A stretch of DNA of 5,177 nt, taken from JASFEQ01 sp050122535. Its GTDB lineage: Bacteria; Desulfobacterota; DSM-4660; Desulfatiglandales; HGW-15. Position 1 is the first letter of the stretch, and each line of letters starts with the position of its first letter. The stretch spans positions 1 to 5,177 of the forward strand of contig JASFIT010000349.1 of NCBI GenBank assembly GCA_050122535.1, in the 5' to 3' direction. Position numbers and translations under genes: made by a program. Shown one piece after another: positions 1 to 4,668 of the stretch. Below the pieces are notes generated by a model. That model ran no database searches. It worked only from the letters and a program-made list of their open reading frames with translations, and was not told where the DNA came from.

Positions 1-230
1 GAGAAGTCCCTCCAGGTATAACGCTTGCCGCCCTTAAAGACGAGGTTCTTAATCTTCTTTTGATGATTCGCTCGACCCTTACCGCCCATGAGGCGATCCA
101 GGCCAGGTGAATCGGCTGCCAACGTTGGGGTGGCAAAGACCAGCAAGGCCAGCACAATGATTAGAGATCTTAGGTGATGGTGAAATGAGATCTGCCTGTG
201 AATTTGGCCATAACACGGTTGCCTTGCCAT
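1..230 (-). CDS. Exported protein of unknown function, N-terminal part
   Basis: This is the first 76 codons of a minus-strand gene that runs off the left edge. The start is ATG at 230-228, preceded by an AGGAG ribosome site with 8 nt spacing. The protein begins with a long polar, His-rich n-region (about 22 residues). A hydrophobic core follows (SLIIVLALLVFA) and then PTLAAD, a good signal peptidase I site after residue 39 or 40. The mature N-terminus is basic (GGKGRANHQKKIKN) and is predicted to be periplasmic or outer-membrane. I do not recognise the family from the roughly 35 mature residues visible. It is codirectional with the kinase gene but 372 nt downstream of it, with REP-like repeats between, so it is probably a separate transcription unit. 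I saw no convincing sigma70 promoter; a weak TTGGAT with a TAGTTT 17 nt later lies upstream. Confidence 0.72.
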   Translation of the reverse strand, partial: MARQPCYGQIHRQISFHHHLRSLIIVLALLVFATPTLAADSPGLDRLMGGKGRANHQKKIKNLVFKGGKRYTWRDF

Positions 231-293
231 AAAGTCATCTCCTAAACAGGGGTTAAATGAAGGTGTAGAAACTACCCAATTAATCGGTAACAT

Positions 294-306
294 CCAAAAG
301 TTTTGG
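294..306. promoter_or_regulatory. 13-bp palindrome, possible operator
   Basis: CCAAAAGTTTTGG is a perfect palindrome around a central G. It lies 64 nt upstream of the start of the exported-protein gene, where an operator would be plausible. No matching regulator is recognised, and an AT-rich 13-bp palindrome can occur by chance. Confidence 0.25.
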
Positions 307-502
307 CATTAGGTCTGTTTACATACAAGATGTGAATAAGAAATGCAAAGGGGAAAAGTAGAGTTGGAGATGCACCCAAGGGTATTGGATTTACAAGTTA
401 CAACCACGAGGGTTGTTATTTGAAATTAGGCCCCTTCTAGGGACTGAATGTTTGCGCCACAGGCCTGGGCCCGAAGGGCTGAGCTTTTTTGCCCGATCGT
501 CG

Positions 503-574
503 TCTGCCCGCCATAGCCTTGGCGACGGCAGGCGTCTCTGCTTGCCGCGCCATAGCTTTAGCGACGGCGGGTGG
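503..574. repeat. Tandem pair of REP-like imperfect palindromes
   Basis: Two copies of a GC-rich palindromic unit with the core CCATAGC..GCGACGG start their CCATAG at 511 and at 550, a 39-bp period. Each can fold into a stem with two internal mismatches (arms CGCCATAGC and GCGACGGCG in the second copy). They sit just after the stop of the kinase gene. A related core, TGCCCGCCAT with GGGCGGG, occurs inside the element at 2947-3021, so the unit is probably dispersed in the genome. REP-type units are typically multicopy, non-coding and located at 3' ends of operons. Confidence 0.6.
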
Positions 575-602
575 TGAATAAGCTATTGAGAGGGGCTTTC
601 GA

Positions 603-2006
603 TCAGGGGTTCTCTTCAGAACCGCCTAAGGGGAGTTTTATCTGGATTTGTAGACCCTCTTCTGTGTTCATGGCCTTGATATTTCCACCATGTCTCTCAA
701 CGATCTTTTTTGTAATGGCAAGACCCAAACCAGTTCCAATCTTCCTGGCTTCTTCTGTCCTGTAGAAGGGTTCGAAAATCCTGTCCAAGTCCTCTTCAGA
801 CATGGGCCCGGAGGAATTTGTGACGCTGATACTAAGCCATCCATTTTCTGATCGCATTTTCACGCTCAGGTCTCCCTTATCAGGTGTAAACTTGACCGCA
901 TTGTCCAGGATGTTTGAGAGTGCTGTCCGAAGGGCCCCCTGGTCCGCGATAAAGGGAGGCTCGAATGAGAGTTCCCTTGTGAGATTCAATTCTTTGCGCT
1001 TAATCGTGCTTTCTAATCGCTCCAAGAGCTGGTTTATAAGCTCCGAAGGATCTATGATCTCCAAGTTCAAAGGTGCATCGTGAAGGTCCATCTTTGACAA
1101 GTCCAGTATCTGCCCTATGAGGAAATCCAGCTCCTCAATGTCTTCCCTTATGTCATCCGCATGTCTTTCCCAGTCCTTATTCTCGAGTTTTTCCAGTTTC
1201 TCCCTGAGGAGTTCCTCAGCCACACGGATCCTGGCGAGGGGGGTCCGCAACTCATGCGAGACGTTTGCCGTCAGTTCCTTCCCGCCTTCAATCATCCTTT
1301 CCAACTTGGCCGCCATGCGGTTGAAGGTTCGGCCCAGCTCTCCTATTTCGTCTTTGCCCTTCACCGTGGCTCTGTGAGAAAGATCACCTTCCGCTATTTG
1401 TGAGGCAGACTCGCTGAGCGCTTTCACACGTTTTGTGATGTATCTCGAAATGGGCAGAACCAGGAGAGCAACAACAATGCCGATGATGATGAGGCCCAGT
1501 CCGAAGCCTTCGGGGTGTTCTTTTTCGTGCCTTTCAAAAAAAACGTGAAGACGTCCTGTCTGGCCTTCCTGGATTCGCGTGGATATAATGGCATACCATT
1601 GCCAACCCTTCTTCATACGGCGGTACAATTCAAAATTCTTGGATTCCCTGACAGGTTTCCATCGGAAGTCTGAAAGGGGTTTTGGGATATCGCCGGAAAA
1701 GGACTTCATCAGGGGTTTTCCGTCTGCAGTTGTCAGCCAGACCTTTGAGCTATAGGCCTGCCCCAGGCGGACAATGACCCTTCTGAGATCTTCATTCTCG
1801 GAGACCGGCACGCCAGGGTTAGACTTGATTTTATCTTCCACCAGTTCTTTAGTAATAAGGACATGGGCCTTTACATAGTGACCCATGCGGGAACGAAAGT
1901 CTCTACCCGCTGCGATCACAAAAATAGCAAAGATCAGCACAAAGGTTACGATGAGAACCAGGAGAAAGGAGAGGAATATTTTGATGTAAAGTTTGCTCAG
2001 CTTCAT
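603..2006 (-). CDS. CpxA-like membrane sensor histidine kinase (HAMP, HisKA, HATPase)
   Basis: This 467-residue inner-membrane kinase would autophosphorylate and pass phosphate to the adjacent regulator. Visible order: TM1 about 8-32; periplasmic sensor about 33-167; TM2 about 168-190; HAMP about 187-238; HisKA with SHELRTP and phospho-acceptor His251; HATPase_c with N-box SNILDNA (364-370), F-box IFEPFYR (410-416) and G2 box GTGLGLAI (424-431). The usual DxGxG G1 box is degenerate (TNSSGPM, 396-402), which is noted but not disabling in related kinases. The start chosen is ATG at 2006. It overlaps the regulator's stop as ATGA, has GGAGG just upstream and gives a short cytoplasmic tail before TM1. 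An upstream in-frame ATG at 2039 lies inside the regulator and lacks support. Translational coupling to the regulator is likely. CpxA resemblance is inferred from architecture and context; other OmpR-partner kinases look similar. Confidence 0.93.
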   Translation of the reverse strand: MKLSKLYIKIFLSFLLVLIVTFVLIFAIFVIAAGRDFRSRMGHYVKAHVLITKELVEDKIKSNPGVPVSENEDLRRVIVRLGQAYSSKVWLTTADGKPLMKSFSGDIPKPLSDFRWKPVRESKNFELYRRMKKGWQWYAIISTRIQEGQTGRLHVFFERHEKEHPEGFGLGLIIIGIVVALLVLPISRYITKRVKALSESASQIAEGDLSHRATVKGKDEIGELGRTFNRMAAKLERMIEGGKELTANVSHELRTPLARIRVAEELLREKLEKLENKDWERHADDIREDIEELDFLIGQILDLSKMDLHDAPLNLEIIDPSELINQLLERLESTIKRKELNLTRELSFEPPFIADQGALRTALSNILDNAVKFTPDKGDLSVKMRSENGWLSISVTNSSGPMSEEDLDRIFEPFYRTEEARKIGTGLGLAITKKIVERHGGNIKAMNTEEGLQIQIKLPLGGSEENP

Positions 2007-2701
2007 GGGGCCTCCACAAACATGTAACCGCTCCCCCACACCGTCTTGATGGATTTCCGATATTTGGGGAAGGGTTTCAGTTTTGCCCTCAACTTGCTTA
2101 TGTGAACATCTATGCTCCTGTCAAAAGCCATGAAATCCCTTCCGCGTGCAAGGGTCATGAGTTGGTCGCGCGTCATGACAACATTGGGATGCTTCATGAG
2201 TGTCTCAAGAAGCTTGTATTCCGTGGATGATAACTCCACCTCCTTGCCTTCCACCAAGAGTGCTTGTCTTGCCGTGTTGAGGGACATACCGCCTACCCTA
2301 ATGAGTTTATCTTCCTGCGTCTCTGCATCCTCAAGGCGAGGTGGTCTTCGTAACACGGCCCTTACCCTGGCCAGCAGTTCGCGGGGGTTGAAGGGCTTGG
2401 GCAGGTAGTCGTCCGCGCCTAGCTCCAAACCCACGATACGATCCGCGTCCTCACCTTTGGCAGTGAGCATGATAACAGGGACAGAGTGTGCCGTCCGAAC
2501 TTCTTTTAACACGGCCAGACCATCCTTTCCCGGCAGCATGATATCGAGAATGACAATATCAGGCGATTTCGCTACAATAGTCTTCATGACTGCCGAACCG
2601 TCGGGAAGTGTAACGACGCGAAACCCATAACCCTCCAGGTATTCCTTTACAAGTTTCAGGAGTTTTTCGTCGTCGTCTACAAGTAGAACCTTTTTCTCCA
2701 T
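2003..2701 (-). CDS. CpxR/OmpR-family response regulator (receiver + winged helix)
   Basis: This 232-residue cytoplasmic transcription factor is the partner of the downstream overlapping kinase. The receiver (1-120) has the acidic cluster D9-D11, phospho-acceptor Asp53 in ILDIMLPGKDG, Thr80 and Lys102 (LPKPF). The C-terminal winged-helix domain (about 130-230) shows the recognition-helix segment DRSIDVHISKLRAKL and the wing IKTVWGSGYMF, typical of the OmpR/PhoB class. The start chosen is ATG at 2701 with GAGG 9 nt upstream. A GTG at 2710 is in frame but directly abuts the GAGG. Four GTAAA/GTTAA half-sites lie 10-50 nt upstream of the start, matching the known CpxR consensus, so autoregulation is likely. 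Length and domain order are normal. The receiver is 97/120 identical (hand count) to the receiver of the hybrid gene at 3085-4032, so the two are paralogues. The name cpxR would be reasonable but is not proven. Confidence 0.94.
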   Translation of the reverse strand: MEKKVLLVDDDEKLLKLVKEYLEGYGFRVVTLPDGSAVMKTIVAKSPDIVILDIMLPGKDGLAVLKEVRTAHSVPVIMLTAKGEDADRIVGLELGADDYLPKPFNPRELLARVRAVLRRPPRLEDAETQEDKLIRVGGMSLNTARQALLVEGKEVELSSTEYKLLETLMKHPNVVMTRDQLMTLARGRDFMAFDRSIDVHISKLRAKLKPFPKYRKSIKTVWGSGYMFVEAP

Positions 2702-2715
2702 GGATGTCACCCTCT

Positions 2716-2751
2716 TTTACATACTTTTACATTTCCTTAACATCTCTTAAC
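2716..2751 (-). promoter_or_regulatory. Operator with four CpxR-type half-sites upstream of the response regulator
   Basis: Plus-strand cores are TTTAC 2716-2720, TTTAC 2726-2730, TTAAC 2737-2741 and TTAAC 2747-2751, with gaps of 5, 6 and 5 nt. On the minus strand these read as two GTTAA and two GTAAA direct repeats, about one helical turn apart. GTAAA-N5-GTAAA is the established CpxR box, and tandem head-to-tail half-sites are how OmpR-family dimers bind. The array almost touches the ribosome site at 2711-2715. Any promoter must therefore overlap it or lie upstream, which suits autoregulation; the sign is not decidable from sequence. Confidence 0.8.
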
Positions 2752-2807
2752 AAATCAGATTCACCGCCCGCTCCGCTCGAGGCGCAGATGTCGCAGAGAT
2801 AAATGAT

Positions 2808-2842
2808 TTTTCCATCGCCGTTGAGAGGACGGCGATGGAAAA
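2808..2842. repeat. Perfect 13-bp hairpin inside the element
   Basis: TTTTCCATCGCCG (2808-2820) is perfectly complementary to CGGCGATGGAAAA (2830-2842) across a 9-nt loop. The A-tract/T-tract flanks make it look like a bidirectional terminator hairpin. It lies downstream of the hybrid gene and upstream of the regulator gene in their shared direction, so it could attenuate read-through between them. Confidence 0.7.
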
Positions 2843-2851
2843 GCACTCAGC

Positions 2852-2868
2852 CCCGCTTTTCAAGCGGG
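2852..2868. repeat. Short perfect hairpin, 7-bp stem
   Basis: CCCGCTT (2852-2858) pairs with AAGCGGG (2862-2868) around a 3-nt loop. It is one of three stem-loops in the 2760-3055 element. Its own role is unknown. Confidence 0.5.
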
Positions 2869-2946
2869 AGAAGGAACCCAAGGCCTGATAAGTTGCATCG
2901 AGATGTGGCACGTAATCCAGAGCCCCAACGGCCGGAGGCTTGAGCC

Positions 2947-3021
2947 ATTTTGCTTTTCGGCGCCTGCCCGCCATCGGCTTCGCCTCAGGCGAGGTGGGCG
3001 GGTCTCAGCGAAAAGCAAAAT
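2947..3021. repeat. Nested palindrome: 13-bp outer arms around a REP-like core
   Basis: ATTTTGCTTTTCG (2947-2959) is perfectly complementary to CGAAAAGCAAAAT (3009-3021). Between them is a GC-rich core with TGCCCGCCA and TGGGCGGG arms, and an inner stem TCGCC-TCA-GGCGA. This is a hairpin within a hairpin, as if a REP-like unit sat in the loop of another palindrome or the whole were one structured unit. The core resembles the repeats at 503-574. Confidence 0.65.
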
Positions 3022-3084
3022 AATAACTCTGCGTTCTTAGCGTCTCTGCGGTGAAAACCTCTTCTGCCCTTTGAAAAGTGATGC

Positions 3085-4032
3085 CTAACTTTGATGCTCG
3101 GATGTCTCAGGGTCGGTCCGCACCTGGTACACCCTTATGGGTTTCATAAAATTCTTAACCGATTTTTCTCCCAGATACTTGTAGCCAAAAGGCAATCTGT
3201 TTTCCACTTGATCATAAACGGTCCCTGAAATGCATATGCCTCCAGGTTCAGCGAGTCTCTCAACTCGGGCAGCAATATTTACCCCGTCACCATATATTTT
3301 TCCTTTTTCAAAAACCACATCCCCCAGGTTTATCCCGATACGAAACTCCATTTTGCGCTGGTCAGGCAAATCAGCATTTTTCGCCCCAAGCTCTTTCTGG
3401 ATTTCTACGGCACACTGCACCGCATTAAGGACGCTGCCAAACTCAGCAAGTATATTGTCTCCAGGTGAATCCACGACTCGGCCCATGTGGCTCTGGACAC
3501 GAGAGGCAACGAGATCTCGATAGGCATTCAACGTATATATGGTCCACATCTCGTCCTCGGCCATGAGGCGGCTGTAATCTTTCACATCGGCACTGAAAAT
3601 GGCTCTCAGTTGGCGTTGCATCTGCTGCGAAGCCAGCTCCCTCTCACCACGAACGCCTCTGTCTTCAAATGAAATCCTTCGAATCACGGCCTTCATCCTG
3701 GCCAATAACTCGCGAGGGTTGAATGGCTTTGGTAAGTAATCGTCTGCTCCCAGTTCCAGACCAACGATACGATCGGCATCCTCACCCCTAGCCGTGAGCA
3801 TAATGACAGGCACAGAGGACTCCGCCCGGATTTCTTTCAGCACATCCAGACCGTCCTTCCCGGGCAACATGATGTCCAGTATGACAATGTCTGGAGACTC
3901 CTTATGGATTGTTCTCCGGACGAGCAACCCATCAGGTAGGGTATTGACCTGAAATCCGTAACCCTCAAGATACTCGGTAACAAGCTTGCGAAGTTTCTCG
4001 TCGTCGTCAACGAGCAAAACCTTGCTTCCCAT
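3085..4032 (-). CDS. Hybrid response regulator: CpxR-like receiver fused to class III nucleotide cyclase
   Basis: This 315-residue cytoplasmic protein would make a cyclic nucleotide under phosphorylation control. The receiver (1-120) has D9-D11, phospho-acceptor Asp53, Thr80 and Lys102. It is 97/120 identical by hand count to the neighbouring regulator, then identity stops. After a linker (about 121-140) comes a class III cyclase domain (about 141-305). It has metal ligands Asp149 (FSADV) and Asp192 (SPGDN), and transition-state Asn252 and Arg256 in GVNIAARVE. The base-selecting Lys and Asp of adenylyl cyclases are replaced by Asp188 and Lys245, so ATP specificity is uncertain. The winged helix is absent, so it should not bind DNA. 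The start is ATG 4032 with AGGAG 6 nt upstream. No dedicated kinase gene is adjacent; the kinase at 603-2006 is the obvious donor. Its promoter carries the same half-site array as the regulator's. Receiver-cyclase proteins exist elsewhere; this one's origin from a local CpxR paralogue is my inference. Confidence 0.92.
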   Translation of the reverse strand: MGSKVLLVDDDEKLRKLVTEYLEGYGFQVNTLPDGLLVRRTIHKESPDIVILDIMLPGKDGLDVLKEIRAESSVPVIMLTARGEDADRIVGLELGADDYLPKPFNPRELLARMKAVIRRISFEDRGVRGERELASQQMQRQLRAIFSADVKDYSRLMAEDEMWTIYTLNAYRDLVASRVQSHMGRVVDSPGDNILAEFGSVLNAVQCAVEIQKELGAKNADLPDQRKMEFRIGINLGDVVFEKGKIYGDGVNIAARVERLAEPGGICISGTVYDQVENRLPFGYKYLGEKSVKNFMKPIRVYQVRTDPETSEHQS

Positions 4033-4046
4033 AAATATCTCCTGTT

Positions 4047-4104
4047 TTTACAAGCTTTTACATCTCCTTAACACTTTTTTACAAATTGGAAAAACATTCT
4101 TTAC
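4047..4104. promoter_or_regulatory. Shared divergent operator with five CpxR-type half-sites
   Basis: Plus-strand cores are TTTAC 4047-4051, TTTAC 4057-4061, TTAAC 4068-4072 and TTTAC 4078-4082, with gaps of 5, 6 and 5 nt, the same geometry as at 2716-2751. A fifth TTTAC at 4100-4104 is 22 nt further on, two helical turns. The array lies between the hybrid gene (leftward) and the Spy/CpxP-like gene (rightward) and could control both. GTAAA-N5-GTAAA is the known CpxR consensus; binding by the regulator encoded here is inferred. Confidence 0.82.
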
Positions 4105-4106
4105 AA
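4078..4106 (-). promoter_or_regulatory. Candidate sigma70 promoter for the hybrid regulator gene
   Basis: On the minus strand TTGTAA (4106-4101) and TGTAAA (4083-4078) are separated by exactly 17 nt. Each matches the sigma70 consensus at 4 of 6 positions. Both hexamers coincide with half-sites of the operator, so a bound regulator would compete with RNA polymerase, which would give autorepression. The leader would be about 40 nt. The match is weak and the region is AT-rich. Confidence 0.3.
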
Positions 4107-4114
4107 GTGAGCCT

Positions 4115-4120
4115 TATTAT
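4115..4120 (+). promoter_or_regulatory. Candidate -10 element for the Spy/CpxP-like gene
   Basis: TATTAT is a fair -10 hexamer about 60 nt before the start codon. No good -35 is found 16-18 nt upstream. The half-site array lies just upstream of and overlapping that position, which is the usual picture for an activator-dependent promoter of the OmpR type. Placement is tentative. Confidence 0.35.
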
Positions 4121-4178
4121 ATCCGCAAGATCAGGGCAGTCGGCAAGAAAAATAGACCATAGAAAGGAGGACAAGAAA

Positions 4179-4658
4179 ATGAAAAAAAGAAAAAAATACC
4201 TCATCATTGGAGCTGTTGTTGTTTCCCTCGGGATCCTCGCGAGCCTTGGTTTCAGTGCCGCATGTGGACCCCACGGCCGTTGGCACAAGGGCTTTCATTC
4301 CAGGTTCCACAGCGAAGATGTGGCAGATTTCATCTCATGGAAGATGGACAGACATGTGAAGGATTTGAATCTTAATGAAACCCAAAGGCAGGAATATGAG
4401 AACCTCAAAGGGCAGGTCACTGTAAGTATAACAGAGGCCATGGAAAGAAGAAGGGGATTTCATAGGATTATTCATGAGGAAATCAATAAGGAGAACCCTG
4501 ATCTGAACAATGTGGCGGATCTGGCGAGAGAGCGATTGCAGAAGATGCCTGACATCATTGGAAAGAACCTGGATCTTTTTATGGACTTCTACAACCGAGT
4601 GCTAACCGATGAGCAGAGGGCAAAGGTGATCGAAATGATTCGCGACAGATGCGGCTAA
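4179..4658 (+). CDS. Spy/CpxP-like periplasmic LTxxQ protein with N-terminal histidine stripe
   Basis: This is a 159-residue exported protein. The start is ATG 4179 with a strong AAAGGAGG 8 nt upstream; an in-frame ATG at 4086 lies in the operator and lacks a ribosome site. The signal peptide has n-region MKKRKK, hydrophobic core about 8-25 and a cleavage region SAAC at 26-29. Cys29 gives only a poor lipobox (Ser at -3), so a soluble periplasmic form is more likely. The mature N-terminus has His32, His36, His40 and His44, every fourth residue. The rest is predicted helical with two LTxxQ-type motifs, LNETQ (65-69) and LTDEQ (142-146). Spy/CpxP/ZraP relatives are periplasmic chaperones, metal sensors or kinase inhibitors. 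Position divergent to a CpxR-like locus, with CpxR boxes between, matches cpxP. Which of these roles applies is unproven. A second Cys (158) is near the C-terminus. Confidence 0.88.
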   Translation: MKKRKKYLIIGAVVVSLGILASLGFSAACGPHGRWHKGFHSRFHSEDVADFISWKMDRHVKDLNLNETQRQEYENLKGQVTVSITEAMERRRGFHRIIHEEINKENPDLNNVADLARERLQKMPDIIGKNLDLFMDFYNRVLTDEQRAKVIEMIRDRCG

Positions 4659-4668
4659 AAACAAAATG

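Larger units (their letters stand above)
231..602. other. Intergenic region between kinase gene and exported-protein gene
   Basis: These 372 nt contain no supportable gene. They hold the ribosome site of the leftward exported-protein gene, a 13-bp palindrome (294-306) and a small hairpin (ACAACC 400-405 with GGTTGT 411-416). A hairpin followed by six T (about 463-490) reads on the plus strand but has no plus-strand gene upstream. Two REP-like imperfect palindromes lie at 503-574. No intrinsic terminator in the kinase gene's direction is evident, although the REP pair could slow or protect the 3' end of that transcript. Confidence 0.6.
2760..3055. repeat. Non-coding element of nested inverted repeats with TTCACCGC/GCGGTGAA ends
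   Basis: The 296-bp segment between the two regulator genes starts with TTCACCGC (2760-2767) and ends with the complement GCGGTGAA (3048-3055). Just inside each end are similar CGCAGA-type repeats in inverted orientation (GCAGATGTCGCAGAG near 2783-2798; CTCTGCG at 3028-3034 and again at 3044-3050). The interior contains three separate hairpins (2808-2842, 2852-2868, 2947-3021). It encodes no transposase and shows no obvious target duplication. From memory, such CTCTGCG...GCGGTGAA sequences are common dispersed intergenic repeats in environmental bacteria. A non-autonomous mobile element or fused repeat cluster is the best reading. A 75-codon reading frame crosses it but looks like chance. Confidence 0.6.

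Noticed and set aside
330..346. TGTGA half of a cAMP receptor protein site
   Set aside because: The second half (TCACA) is missing at the proper distance, so the link to the cyclase would be wishful.
318..401. Single TTTAC motifs at 318-322 and 390-394 upstream of the exported-protein gene
   Set aside because: They lack a partner at 10-11 bp, so they do not match the half-site arrays; a pentamer is expected by chance in AT-rich DNA.
463..490. GC-rich hairpin (GGGCCCGAAGGGC) followed by six T on the plus strand
   Set aside because: It would terminate plus-strand transcription, but no plus-strand gene lies upstream. For the leftward genes the T-run is on the wrong side.
802..1403. Several plus-strand open frames opposite the kinase gene
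   Set aside because: They are antisense shadows of a clear kinase coding sequence, with serine-rich translations and no family resemblance.
2007..2039. Upstream start for the kinase inside the regulator gene (ATG at 2039)
   Set aside because: It would add 11 residues with no ribosome site; the ATG at 2006 overlaps the stop codon in the usual coupled ATGA manner with GGAGG upstream.
2747..2974. A 75-codon minus-strand open frame within the repeat element
   Set aside because: It lies across the hairpins, has no ribosome site, has arginine-rich low-complexity ends dictated by the palindromes, and resembles no family. It is best explained as chance reading through repeats.
4086..4178. Longer N-terminus for the Spy-like protein from ATG 4086
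   Set aside because: It would bury the signal peptide behind 31 polar residues, starts within the operator and lacks a ribosome site, whereas ATG 4179 has AAAGGAGG.
4261..4270. Lipoprotein signal (SAAC) in the Spy-like protein
   Set aside because: Ser at the -3 position is a poor lipobox; signal peptidase I cleavage nearby fits at least as well, so lipidation is not called.
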